Positions 43,338 to 52,222 of a DNA stretch of 64,000 nt are shown here, piece by piece; positions within the stretch are counted from its first letter, which is position 1, and each line of letters opens with the position of its first letter. The position numbers and the translations under genes were made by a program. The notes under the pieces are model-generated. The model made no database searches. It was not told where the DNA came from and saw nothing but the letters and a program-made list of their open reading frames with translations. The DNA is from Phenylobacterium sp. GTDB lineage: Bacteria; Pseudomonadota; Alphaproteobacteria; Caulobacterales; Caulobacteraceae. Where the stretch lies: positions 1-64,000 of the forward strand of contig NZ_JADCBG010000028.1 in NCBI RefSeq assembly GCF_020253645.1. The letters are read 5' to 3'.

Positions 43338-44062
43338 AGCCCCCGCAGGTACCTCAAACTCGCCTCCACGCTCGGCCAGTAGGGGGCCGGCGGAAAGTCG
43401 TGCTCGACGAAGCGGTGTTCCACGCCGACGTCCACGCCGGCGGCCAGGAGGGCGGGGAAGTCGAGGGTTCCGGCGCCCACGTCGGCCATGCCGCCGTCGG
43501 CCTTGTAGTCCTTCAGGTGCAGGAGGCGCACGCGGCCGGCCAGGCGGCGGATCATGGCCAGGGCGTCCTGCCCGCCCCGGGTCAGCCAGTAGACGTCCAG
43601 CTCGAAACTGACGAGGTCCGGGTCGGTCCCGTCGACCAGGCGGTCGAAGGGAAGGGTCCCGTCGGCCTCCGGGGCGAACTCGAAGTCGTGGTGGTGGTAG
43701 GCGACGCGGAAGCCCTCGGCGGTCGCCCGGCGGGCGAAGGCGTTCAGGCCGGCGATCACGGCGTCCCAGTCCCTCTGGTCCGGCATGACGAAGGGCAGGA
43801 CGATCCAGCGGCAGCCGAGGTGGCGGGCCATGGCCAGGACGGCGTCGGGTCGGTCGCGCATGTCGTCCAGGCCGGCGTGCACCGAGGGGCAGTCCAGGCC
43901 GATGGCGGCCAGGTGGGCGCCCAGGTCGGCGAAGTCCATGGACAGGGGGGCGGCGAACTCCACCGCGTCATAGCCGATCTCGCGGATGCGGCTGAGGGTC
44001 CCCTTGGGATCGGCGGCGAAGGGCTTGCGCAGGGTGTAGAGCTGCAGGCCGTAGGCGGGCAT
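43331..44062 (-). CDS. Sugar phosphate isomerase/epimerase (TIM barrel)
   Basis: Xylose-isomerase-like TIM-barrel protein of 243 residues. VEFAAPLSMDF, the metal-ligand strands (YHHHDFEFAP, SFELDVYWLTRGG, LLHLKDYK) and VEHRFVEHDFPP are typical of the family, which binds a divalent metal and isomerises or dehydrates sugars. Fifth gene of the minus-strand sugar operon; its ATG overlaps the stop of the GMC gene by one base (TGATG). Confidence 0.86.
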   Translation of the reverse strand: MPAYGLQLYTLRKPFAADPKGTLSRIREIGYDAVEFAAPLSMDFADLGAHLAAIGLDCPSVHAGLDDMRDRPDAVLAMARHLGCRWIVLPFVMPDQRDWDAVIAGLNAFARRATAEGFRVAYHHHDFEFAPEADGTLPFDRLVDGTDPDLVSFELDVYWLTRGGQDALAMIRRLAGRVRLLHLKDYKADGGMADVGAGTLDFPALLAAGVDVGVEHRFVEHDFPPAPYWPSVEASLRYLRGLW

Positions 44063-45720
44063 CAGAGGGCTCCGTCGCGAAGGAGGTCGGCCGCATGGTT
44101 CGCCGTGCGGGCGGACAGGGCCATGTAGGTCAGGGAGGGGTTCATCGAGGCGCTGGAGGCCATGACCGCCCCGTCGGAGAGGAAGAGGTTGGGAACCTCG
44201 TGCGCCTGGCCCCAGCCATTCACCACCGAGGTCGCCGGGTCGCGGCCCATGCGCGCCGTGCCCATCTCGTGGATGCGGTCGCCGGGCGGGGTGATCTGCT
44301 CCGCCGCCGCCTCCCAGGAATTGAGGTCGACGCAACCGGCGGCCTTCAGCATCTCCCAGGCGTCGCGGGCCGCCTCGCGCATCATCACCTGTTCGTTGCG
44401 GCCGTGGGCGGCGTCGATGATGGGGACGGGAAACCCCCAGGAATCCGTCCGCGAGGTCGAGAGGGTGACGCGATTGTCGGGGTTGGGCAGGACCTCGCCG
44501 AAGGGCAGCAAGGACATGGACCAGGGCATGCCGCCATGCGCCTCGGGCCGGCGCGAGCGCACGGCGCCGCCCTGCATGCCGAAGCCGCGCAGATAGGGCT
44601 TGTCCGTCTCCGTGACGTGGGCGTAGCGCGGGATGTAGATCCCCGTCGGGCGCTCGCCGGGATCGGGCTCGTCCCGAAAGCCGGGCCAGCGCCCGACAAT
44701 GGGCCGGGTGCTGACATGGTCCATCAGGTTGCGTCCGACCTGGTCGCTGCTGTTGGCCAGGCCCCTCGGGAAGGCGTCGGACCGCGAGTTCAGGAGAAGG
44801 GTCGCCGTATTGATGCTGGAGGCGTTGAGGAAGACCATCCGCGCCGAGTAGGTTCGCCCCTCCCGGGTGAGGCGATCCACCACCCTCACGCCGGTGACGC
44901 GCCCCCGGGCGGGGTCATACTCCACCGAAGTCACAACGGCGTCGGTCACCACGGTCAGCCTGCCGGTCGCCAGGGCGGCGGGGAGGGTGGCCGCCTGGGT
45001 GGAGAAGTAGCCGCCCAGACTGCAGCCGTGGGCGCAGCGCAGCTTGCCCTCGCAGCGCTTGCGACCAAGGTCCTGATGCGTCTTGGTGGTCCGGGTCAGG
45101 TTGGCCGCCCGGCCGATGATCATGCGCCGGGTGGGAAATGCCGTTTCGATGTTCGCCTTCACCGCCTCTTCGACCACATTCATCGGCCAGGGGGGCAGGA
45201 AGTCGCCATCGGGCAACTGGCTCAGATCGTCATAGTCGCCGCTGATGCCGGCGAAGGCCTCCACATGGTCATACCAGGGGGCGAGGTCGTCATACCGGAT
45301 CGGCCAGTCGACCCCGTGGCCATCCTTCAGGTTGGACTCGAAGTCCTGCGGCGCCCAGCGGTAGGACTGGCGGCCCCAGGTCAGGGAGCGCCCGCCCAGC
45401 TGATAGCCCCGGATCCACCGATAGGGCTTGCCCGTCGCGGTCTCGTAGGGGTGATCAAAGTCGCTGGCCCAGAAGGCCTTGTTGGACTCGAACAGGGCGT
45501 AGGACACCCCCACATGGTAGGGGTAGTGCTTCTCCCGCTCCTCCAGGGGGATCTGATCCTCCTTGGGCGTGCGGCTGGCCGCCAGGTCGTTGCTGTAGTC
45601 CTCCCCGTGACGGACCTCCGGCCCGCGCTCGAGCATCAGGACCTTCAGCCCCCGCTCGCACAGCTCCTTGGCGACCCAGCCGCCGCTGATCCCCGACCCG
45701 ACGACGATGGCGTCAAACAT
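44062..45720 (-). CDS. GMC family oxidoreductase (sugar dehydrogenase type)
   Basis: FAD-dependent glucose-methanol-choline oxidoreductase of 552 residues. The N-terminal VGSGISGGWVAKELCERG is the FAD-binding motif; WGRQSYRW and the C-terminal HEMGTARMG and MNPSLTYMALSARTANH contain the catalytic His. The layout matches the flavin subunit of sugar 3-dehydrogenases and gluconate 2-dehydrogenases; the small subunit and cytochrome that often accompany these are not seen here. ATG 45720 with GGGAG seven bases upstream; overlaps the preceding gene by eight bases. Confidence 0.92.
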   Translation of the reverse strand: MFDAIVVGSGISGGWVAKELCERGLKVLMLERGPEVRHGEDYSNDLAASRTPKEDQIPLEEREKHYPYHVGVSYALFESNKAFWASDFDHPYETATGKPYRWIRGYQLGGRSLTWGRQSYRWAPQDFESNLKDGHGVDWPIRYDDLAPWYDHVEAFAGISGDYDDLSQLPDGDFLPPWPMNVVEEAVKANIETAFPTRRMIIGRAANLTRTTKTHQDLGRKRCEGKLRCAHGCSLGGYFSTQAATLPAALATGRLTVVTDAVVTSVEYDPARGRVTGVRVVDRLTREGRTYSARMVFLNASSINTATLLLNSRSDAFPRGLANSSDQVGRNLMDHVSTRPIVGRWPGFRDEPDPGERPTGIYIPRYAHVTETDKPYLRGFGMQGGAVRSRRPEAHGGMPWSMSLLPFGEVLPNPDNRVTLSTSRTDSWGFPVPIIDAAHGRNEQVMMREAARDAWEMLKAAGCVDLNSWEAAAEQITPPGDRIHEMGTARMGRDPATSVVNGWGQAHEVPNLFLSDGAVMASSASMNPSLTYMALSARTANHAADLLRDGAL

Positions 45721-46498
45721 TGCGGACTCCCTGGGCGGCGCCCGCATCGACGAGGGCTATGGCGGCGGCCAGGGCGGCGACAGGCTCCCCGCGCGGCACG
45801 AACTCGTGGCCCACCCACTGGCCGTAGCCCTTGCGGGCGAGCAGGCCGGCGATGGCGGGCCAGTTGATCTCCTGCCGGTTGTCCAGGTCCCGGCGGCCAG
45901 GGGCGCCGGCGGTGTGGACGTGGCCGATCAGGTCGAGGTGGTCGACGATGGTCCGGCTCAGGTCGCCCTCCATCAGCTGCATGTGATAGCCGTCGTAGAG
46001 GAGGCGCAGGCCCGGGTCGTCCAGCTGACGCACGATCTCGGCCCCGAAGGCGGTGCGGTCGCACTGGTGGCCGGGGTGGTCGACCTTGCTGTTGAGAAGC
46101 TCCAGGAGCAGGCGCACGCCCGCCGCCTTCGCATGTTCCACCACAGGCCCCAGCCCCTCCACGCAGGCGGCGATGGCCGGGGCGTCGGCGCCGTCGCCGA
46201 TCCTCGAGCCGGAGAAGACGATCACGGCCTCGCAGCCTCCCGCTGCGGCGTCATCGATCCGGCGGCGCACCTCGTCGCGCAGGGCCGCGTGCCGGGAGGG
46301 GTCGTTGAACCCGGTCTCCAGGGCGTGGCCGCTGAGGGTGACGACGGACAGGCCGAGGTCCTGGGCCACGGGCCACAGGTCGTCGGGCAGCATCTCCACC
46401 CCCTTGGCGCCCGCGCCGGCGGCGCCGGCGAGAAGGGCCCTGGGGTCGGTGGCGGGGTCCATGGCGAAGGACCACCAGGCGAAGCTCTGACGGATCAT
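45713..46498 (-). CDS. Hydroxypyruvate-isomerase-like sugar isomerase (TIM barrel)
   Basis: Protein of 261 residues of the xylose-isomerase-like TIM-barrel class, close in layout to hydroxypyruvate isomerase (Hyi). KGVEMLPDDLW at the start, VIVFSGSRIGDGADAP, LELLNSKVDHPGHQCDR and LLYDGYHMQLMEGDL with HVHTAGAPGRRDLDN carry the metal ligands. It probably interconverts an alpha-hydroxyketone and an aldehyde. Third gene of the operon; start overlaps the MocA-type stop (ATGA). Confidence 0.88.
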   Translation of the reverse strand: MIRQSFAWWSFAMDPATDPRALLAGAAGAGAKGVEMLPDDLWPVAQDLGLSVVTLSGHALETGFNDPSRHAALRDEVRRRIDDAAAGGCEAVIVFSGSRIGDGADAPAIAACVEGLGPVVEHAKAAGVRLLLELLNSKVDHPGHQCDRTAFGAEIVRQLDDPGLRLLYDGYHMQLMEGDLSRTIVDHLDLIGHVHTAGAPGRRDLDNRQEINWPAIAGLLARKGYGQWVGHEFVPRGEPVAALAAAIALVDAGAAQGVRNV

Positions 46499-47655
46499 GC
46501 GGCCTCCTCGGAAAGGGAAATCCAGGCCCCGTCCGAAGCGGCGCTGCGGACGGCGGCGGTGATGAAGGCGACGCCCTCGACCCCCTCGCGCACCCCGGGC
46601 AGGCCGGCGAGGCGGTCGGGGGGCGCCTGTCCCGCCCGATGGGCGAGGATGAGGTCGGCGGCGTCGGTGTAGATCTGGGCGAAGCCCTCGAGATAGCCCT
46701 CGGGATGGCCGGCGGGCAGGCGGGTGGCGGCCTCGGCGGCGGCGGACAGGCCCGGTCCGCCCCGGCGCAGGACCTGCGGGGCCTCGCCCAGCCGGGCGAA
46801 GCGCAGGTAGTCGGGCTCTTCCTGGGACCAGTCGAGGGCGGCGTCGGCGCCGATCACCCGCAGGCGCAGGCCGTTGGAGGCGCCGATGGCCACCTGGCTG
46901 GCCCAGAGCTGGCCGCGGGCGCCGCCGGCCCAGCGCAGGCGGACCTGGACGTCGTCGTCCAGCCGGCGGCCGGCGACGAAGCGGGAGGTCTCGGCGCTGA
47001 CCGCCGAAGGCGTCTCGCCGGTCACGAAGGCCGCCAGGTGGAAGGCGTGGGTGGCGATGTCCCCCAGGGCGCCGCCAGGGCCGGCCCGGTCCGGATCGCC
47101 GCGCCAGTCGGCCTGGCGGTTGCCGGGCAGGTCGCGGGCAAGCCAGTCCTGGGCGTACTCGGCCTGGACCACCCGGATCGGCCCCAGGACGCCCCGCGCC
47201 ACCAGGTCCCGGGCGTGCCGGACCATGGGATAGCCGCTGTAATTGTGGGTCAGGACGAAGGGCAGGCCGGTCCGGGCGACGAGGTCCGAGAGGGCCCTGG
47301 CCTCCTGCATCCCGGTCGTCAGGGGCTTGTCGCAGATGACCGCGATCCCGGCCTCCAGGAAGGCCCGGGCCGGGGCGAAGTGGGCGGCGTTGGGAGTGAC
47401 GATGGCGACGGCGTCGATCCCGTCCGGCCGGGCGGCCTCGGCCCGGGCCATTTCGGCGAAGTCGCCATAGCTGCGGCCCGGGTCCAGCCCCAGGCCCAGG
47501 CCGAAGGCGCGGGACCGCTCCGGATCCGAGGAAAAGGCGCCGGCGACCAGGGTCCAGCGGTCGTCGAGCCGGGCGGCCATGCGGTGGACGGCGCCGATGA
47601 AGGCGCCCTCCCCGCCGCCGACCATGCCGAGACGAAGGCGTCGCTCAGCGGTCAA
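46495..47655 (-). CDS. Gfo/Idh/MocA family oxidoreductase
   Basis: NAD(P)-dependent oxidoreductase of 386 residues that oxidises or reduces a sugar or inositol-type hydroxyl. GMVGGGEGAFIGAVHR is the glycine motif, and CDKPLTTGMQEA supplies the conserved Lys-Pro; GDIATHAFHLAAFV carries the catalytic Asp/His region. Start is TTG 47655, which overlaps the preceding stop; an internal ATG (MVGGG) would cut into the Rossmann fold and is unlikely. Second gene of the operon. Confidence 0.9.
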   Translation of the reverse strand: MTAERRLRLGMVGGGEGAFIGAVHRMAARLDDRWTLVAGAFSSDPERSRAFGLGLGLDPGRSYGDFAEMARAEAARPDGIDAVAIVTPNAAHFAPARAFLEAGIAVICDKPLTTGMQEARALSDLVARTGLPFVLTHNYSGYPMVRHARDLVARGVLGPIRVVQAEYAQDWLARDLPGNRQADWRGDPDRAGPGGALGDIATHAFHLAAFVTGETPSAVSAETSRFVAGRRLDDDVQVRLRWAGGARGQLWASQVAIGASNGLRLRVIGADAALDWSQEEPDYLRFARLGEAPQVLRRGGPGLSAAAEAATRLPAGHPEGYLEGFAQIYTDAADLILAHRAGQAPPDRLAGLPGVREGVEGVAFITAAVRSAASDGAWISLSEEAA

Positions 47656-48694
47656 GGCCGAGCATCCGGCGATTGGCGGCGGCGTCCACCCCGGTGGCGA
47701 CGAAGTCGTCGAAGCTCTTGCCGGTCACGTTGATGATGTGGTCGCGGATGAAGGGCGCGCCCTCGCGGGCCCCGTCCTCGGGCGCCTTGAGGGCGCACTC
47801 CCACTCCAGCACCGCCCAGCCCTGGTAGCCGTACTGGGCGAGCTTGGAGAAGATGGCGCGGAAATCGACCTGGCCGTCGCCCAGGGAGCGGAAACGGCCG
47901 GCGCGCTCCTTCCAGGGCTGGTAGCCGGAATAGACCCCCTGCCGCCCGGTGGGCCGGAATTCGGCGTCCTTCACGTGGAACATCCGGATCCGCTCGTGGT
48001 AGAGGTCGATGTACTCCAGGTAGTCCAGCTGCTGCAGCATGAAGTGGCTGGGGTCATAGAGCAGGCAGGCCCGGGGATGGTGATCCACCCGGTCCCAGAA
48101 CATCTCCACCGTCGCCCCGTCGAACAGGTCCTCGCTGGGATGCACCTCGTAGCAGAGGTCCACCCCGGCCTCCTCGTAGGCGTCGAGGATGGGACGCCAG
48201 CGCCGGGCCAGCTCGTCGAAGGCCTCCTCCACAAGGCCCGCGGGGCGTTGGGGATAGGGATAGAAGTAGGGCCAGGCCAGGGCGCCCGAGAAGGTGACGC
48301 TGGCGGGCAGGCCCATCCGTCGCGAGGCCTTGGCGCCCAGGAGGACCTGCTCCACCGCCCAGGCCTGGCGGGCCTTGGGATTGCCGCGCACGGCGGAGGG
48401 GACCCCGCCGTCGAACATCTCGTCATAGGCCGGATGCACCGCCACCAGCTGGCCCTGCATGTGGGTGGACAGCTCGGAGACCTCCAGGCCGAGGTCGGCG
48501 AGCATGCCCTTGACCTCGTCGCAGTAGGCGTCGCTCTCGGCGGCCAGCTTCAGGTCGAACAGGCGCCGGTCCCAGGTGGGAATCTGAACGCCCTTATAGC
48601 CCATGTCCGCCACCCAGCGGCCGATGGCGGGCAGGCTGTTGAAGGGCGCCTCGTCCCCGGCGAACTGGGCAAGGAAAATCGCTGGTCCCTTCAT
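47645..48694 (-). CDS. Sugar phosphate isomerase/epimerase (TIM barrel)
   Basis: First gene of the sugar operon, 349 residues. YKGVQIPTWDRRLFDL, LSTHMQGQLVAVHPAYD, YEVHPSEDLFDGATVE, LLYDPSHFMLQQLDYLEYID and MFHVKDAEFRPTGRQGVYSG are the strands and metal ligands of the family. The longer version of the isomerase, as found in operons for 3-keto-glycosides. ATG 48694 follows GGGAGAG. Together with the GMC and MocA enzymes it suggests oxidation of a sugar carbon and cleavage or epimerisation. Confidence 0.9.
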   Translation of the reverse strand: MKGPAIFLAQFAGDEAPFNSLPAIGRWVADMGYKGVQIPTWDRRLFDLKLAAESDAYCDEVKGMLADLGLEVSELSTHMQGQLVAVHPAYDEMFDGGVPSAVRGNPKARQAWAVEQVLLGAKASRRMGLPASVTFSGALAWPYFYPYPQRPAGLVEEAFDELARRWRPILDAYEEAGVDLCYEVHPSEDLFDGATVEMFWDRVDHHPRACLLYDPSHFMLQQLDYLEYIDLYHERIRMFHVKDAEFRPTGRQGVYSGYQPWKERAGRFRSLGDGQVDFRAIFSKLAQYGYQGWAVLEWECALKAPEDGAREGAPFIRDHIINVTGKSFDDFVATGVDAAANRRMLGLDR

Positions 48695-48763
48695 GGTCTC
48701 TCCCTGGTCCTGATGAGCCTGGCTCCAGCCTAGCACGGCGGGCGCTCAGGGCGAGAGGCGCCT

Positions 48764-49414
48764 TCAGAGGTCACGCAGCACGGCGCGCACGGGGGAGGCG
48801 TCAGCGCCCGCCAGGGACAGGGGAAGGGCGATGAGCTCAAAGACGCCATCCTCGACGCCATCGAGGACCAGGCCCTCAAGCACCGCCATGCCCAGGCGGC
48901 CCAGGGCGAGGTGGCTGGCCAGATGCTTGGCCTCCTGCGGGTCGAGGGAGGGGCCGTCCATCCCGATCAGCCGGACGCCGGCGGCGCCGAGGGCTTCCAC
49001 CAGCTCCGGAGCGGGAGTGCGGAAGGCCTCCGGCCAGGCGTCATGGGGAAAGGCCTCAAAGGTCCGCAGGAGCACCCGGCGGACGCCAGGGACGAGGCGG
49101 GGCAGGACCTCCTCCGGGGCGATGCGCTCCGGTCCGTCCGTCACCGACATGAGCTGGGCGGGGCCGAGGTAGGGAACCAGGTCAACCATCTCCATGGAGC
49201 CGCCCGCCGGGTCGAAATGCAGGGGGGCGTCGGCGTGGGCGCCGGAGTGGGTGGACAGGGTCAGGCGCGAGACGTTGACCGGGCAGTCCCCGTCCAGGAT
49301 CCAGGTCCGCTCCAGGCCGAAGGGGGTGTCGCCCGGCCAGACCGGCAGGCCCGGCCGCAGGGGCTGGGAGATGTCGTACAGCCGGCGGCCGGCCTCGTCC
49401 CGGGGGGCGTTCAT
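48764..49414 (-). CDS. kynB: Kynurenine formamidase
   Basis: Cyclase-family hydrolase of 216 residues that turns N-formylkynurenine into kynurenine and formate in tryptophan breakdown. The metal-binding motif HSGAHADAPLHFD is intact, LYDISQPLRPGLPVWPGDTPF at the N-terminus is a KynB hallmark, and GMDGPSLDP with a late GLVLDGVEDG finish the pattern. Start overlaps the kynureninase stop (ATGA), so it is cotranscribed. Confidence 0.95.
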   Translation of the reverse strand: MNAPRDEAGRRLYDISQPLRPGLPVWPGDTPFGLERTWILDGDCPVNVSRLTLSTHSGAHADAPLHFDPAGGSMEMVDLVPYLGPAQLMSVTDGPERIAPEEVLPRLVPGVRRVLLRTFEAFPHDAWPEAFRTPAPELVEALGAAGVRLIGMDGPSLDPQEAKHLASHLALGRLGMAVLEGLVLDGVEDGVFELIALPLSLAGADASPVRAVLRDL

Positions 49415-50679
49415 GTGACCCTCTGCTTCTCGGCGAAGGCGGGATCGCGCCAGGCGCCGGTCTCCATGACCCGGGCGAAACGGTCCGCCGCGGCCCAGAC
49501 ATCCGCCCGGCGCAGGAAGAGGGGCGAAAAGCCCAGGCGCATCAGGTCCGGGGCCCGGAAGTCGCCGATCACGCCGGCGGCGATCAGGGCCTGCACCACC
49601 GGGTAGGCCTGGGGGTGGGCGAAGGACAGGTGGCCGCCCCGGGCCTCCCGCCGGGCCGGGGAGACGCGGGTGAAGCCGTGCGCCTCCAGCGCCGGCGCCG
49701 CGCGAGCGAGGAAGAGGTCGGAGAGGGTCCGGGACCGCGCGAGAAGGGCGGCGGGTTGAAGGCCTTCGAACACCTCCAGGGCCGCATGCAGGGCGGTCAG
49801 GGACAGGATGGGAGGGGTCCCGGCCATGAGACGGGCGGCGCCGGCGGCGGGCGCGTAGTCCGGCGCGAAATCGAAGGGGCGCTCATGCCCCATCCAGCCC
49901 GACAGGGGATTGGCGAAGGCCTCGTGGTGGCGGCGGGCGAGGAAGGCGAAGGCCGGCGCCCCGGGTCCGCCGTTCAGGTACTTGTATCCGCAGCCCACCG
50001 CCATGTCCGCGCCGGCTGCGGCGAGGCCGACGGGCGCGAGGCCTGCGGTGTGGCTGAGGTCCCAGAGGGTCAGGACGCCCGCCTCGGCGGCCTGGCGGGA
50101 CAGGCCGGACAGGTCCGCCAGGGCGCCGGTGCGATAGTCCGCGTGACTCAGCACCAGCAGGGCGACGTCGTTCGAGAGCGCTCCGGCGATCTCGTGATGC
50201 GGAACGATCCGTATACGGATATCGGGCCTCAGGCGGGACAGACCCTGGAGCATGTAGCCGTCCGTGGGAAAGTCCATCTCGGCCGCCAGGAGGACCTTCC
50301 GGTCCGGGCTCAGGGCCAGGGCGCCCGCCGCCAGCTTAAAGAGATTCACCGAGACCGAGTCGGCGCAGGCCACCTCATCGGGATCAGCGCCGATCAAGGG
50401 GGCGATGCGGGTCGCGGTGCGGGTCGGCAGGCCAATCCAGTCATCGTCGTTCCAGCCGCGCACCAGGGACCGGCCCCACTCGCCCGCAGTCGCCCTGCGG
50501 ACCGCCGCCTCGGACGCGCGCGGCAGGGGCCCGAGGGAGTTTCCGTCCAGGTAGACGATCCCGGCGGGCAGGCGGAATCGCCCCGTCAGGGCCGAGAGGG
50601 GGTCATCCCGGTCGAGCCTGCGGCAGGCGGCCAGGCTGTCCGGAATAGGCTCCGGGGCGAGTTCCGGGATCGGGGCCAT
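49411..50679 (-). CDS. kynU: Kynureninase
   Basis: PLP enzyme of 422 residues that cleaves kynurenine to anthranilate and alanine. YLDGNSLGPLPR at the N-terminus, WDLSHTAGLAPV and the cofactor-binding Lys in GCGYKYLNGGPGAPAF are diagnostic. Length is normal. ATG 50679 overlaps the stop of the upstream gene by one base (TGATG). No tryptophan 2,3-dioxygenase gene lies in the window. Confidence 0.96.
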   Translation of the reverse strand: MAPIPELAPEPIPDSLAACRRLDRDDPLSALTGRFRLPAGIVYLDGNSLGPLPRASEAAVRRATAGEWGRSLVRGWNDDDWIGLPTRTATRIAPLIGADPDEVACADSVSVNLFKLAAGALALSPDRKVLLAAEMDFPTDGYMLQGLSRLRPDIRIRIVPHHEIAGALSNDVALLVLSHADYRTGALADLSGLSRQAAEAGVLTLWDLSHTAGLAPVGLAAAGADMAVGCGYKYLNGGPGAPAFAFLARRHHEAFANPLSGWMGHERPFDFAPDYAPAAGAARLMAGTPPILSLTALHAALEVFEGLQPAALLARSRTLSDLFLARAAPALEAHGFTRVSPARREARGGHLSFAHPQAYPVVQALIAAGVIGDFRAPDLMRLGFSPLFLRRADVWAAADRFARVMETGAWRDPAFAEKQRVT

Positions 50680-52142
50680 CAGCGGACCTTGATGAACACC
50701 GGGTTGGCGTAGAACCAGAGGTCGTCCCAGGGATTCTCGCCCGGGACGTCCATGGCCGGCTCCGCCTCCTCGGTCCCGGTCCCGCGCAGGCGGATGTAAC
50801 CGGAGGCCTGGACGTTGCGCAGGGTGGTGGTGAGGGTGATGACTTCGCCCTCGCGGACCCAGTCGGCGGCCGTGAAGCGCCGCTCGACCCGCGTCGTGGG
50901 GTTCACGTCCGCCGAACGGCTGGGGGCAGGGCCGGTGAGGTCGCCGCGGATGAGGTCGATCCGCTTCACCTCCGGGGACCGGCCGCCAAAGTTCTCTCCG
51001 GACGGATCGCGGACCCTCAGGGTGATCCGGACGTCCTGACCCTTCGAGACCGTGACCTCTCCGCCGATGCCCGCAGGCGCGCCGCCGCGGGCCACGGGCC
51101 GCACCTCGAGATCGACAGAGGAGACGAGATCACCCGTTGTCACGAAGACGCGGCCATTGCGCAGGCCCTCCAGGATGTCGTCCGGCGTCTTCCGGGCGAG
51201 GACATGGGTCTTGGCGTACTCACCGGGCCAGAAGTCGATTCCACCGTCCGTATAGTGGCGGTGGGAGTCGGATGTCGCCGTGATCCACCAGCGCCGGCCC
51301 TCCCCCAGCATGGAATCCCAGAAGCCGCCGACCCGGGCGGTCATCTGGTCGTAGCCGCCGTAGGTGGGGTGCTGGCGGTAGGCGCCGCGCGCCTGCGAGA
51401 GGCGTGGGGAGCCATCGGGGTTGAGGCCGGCGGCCTGATGCCCGGGCGCCCCTTCCATGCCTACCGCGACCGAGGGCGCTGCGTCGTTCCAGTCGCGAAG
51501 CTCGGCCGGCGCGGTCTGTCCATAGGTCCCCATCGCCGGGGCCGACCGCGAGGCGTGGTGGGCGATCACCACCGGCGGACGCGGGAGACCCTTCATGTAG
51601 GTCAGGGCCTCGACCATCCGGTCCTCCTGGTCGCGGGCCGGATCCAGGGGCCAAGCCTCGTACTTGTCGAAGCGGCGTTCGAGATCGACGAGATCGTCGC
51701 GCTCCGACGGGGACTTGGGGACGATGATGCTGGAATGGTCGGCGCCGGGCGTATTCAGCTCCAGGCCGAAGAAAAGGATCAGGTCCGGCGTCTCTCCCCG
51801 CGCCCTCAGGATCTCGGGGTAGGCCAGGTCCCGGCTGATCCGGGAGTGATTCGGTCCGCCGTGGTCCGTCGCCGCCATCCAGGACAGGCCGAACTTCCGG
51901 GCCATGCGGGCGTTGGTGGGAATGGTGTTGCTCGAGTCGCCCCCGATCACGGGCTCCGGAGGCGCAGCGGGGTCCGATCCGGGCTTCCAGCCGACGCTGA
52001 ACTGGGAATGGACATGGTGGTCGCCCGCCAGCCAGGTGCGGCCATCGCCGTGGGATGCGTGGGGCGCACCGGTTTCGTGGGCCAGCGCAGGGGCGACGAG
52101 CGCCGATCCGAGGGCGGCCAGGAGAAGTCCGTTCCGGAGCAT
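50679..52142 (-). CDS. CehA/McbA-type metallohydrolase (PHP domain)
   Basis: Exported protein of 487 residues: signal peptide (1-21, ALA), then GDHHVHSQFS, the first metal motif of the PHP class, with ATDHGGPNHSR and the FFGLELNTPGADHSS segment. It resembles the CehA/McbA family, some of which hydrolyse carbamate esters, but function outside that is open. It lies upstream of kynU and overlaps its start, so it may be the first gene of that operon; a link to tryptophan breakdown is not obvious. ATG 52142. Confidence 0.85.
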   Translation of the reverse strand: MLRNGLLLAALGSALVAPALAHETGAPHASHGDGRTWLAGDHHVHSQFSVGWKPGSDPAAPPEPVIGGDSSNTIPTNARMARKFGLSWMAATDHGGPNHSRISRDLAYPEILRARGETPDLILFFGLELNTPGADHSSIIVPKSPSERDDLVDLERRFDKYEAWPLDPARDQEDRMVEALTYMKGLPRPPVVIAHHASRSAPAMGTYGQTAPAELRDWNDAAPSVAVGMEGAPGHQAAGLNPDGSPRLSQARGAYRQHPTYGGYDQMTARVGGFWDSMLGEGRRWWITATSDSHRHYTDGGIDFWPGEYAKTHVLARKTPDDILEGLRNGRVFVTTGDLVSSVDLEVRPVARGGAPAGIGGEVTVSKGQDVRITLRVRDPSGENFGGRSPEVKRIDLIRGDLTGPAPSRSADVNPTTRVERRFTAADWVREGEVITLTTTLRNVQASGYIRLRGTGTEEAEPAMDVPGENPWDDLWFYANPVFIKVR

Positions 52143-52222
52143 GGCGAGGTTCCGCAGGGCTGGAGTCAGGCGAGCGCCCGGAGCAGATCCGGTGCGCACG
52201 TCAGGCGTATGACGATACCGGA

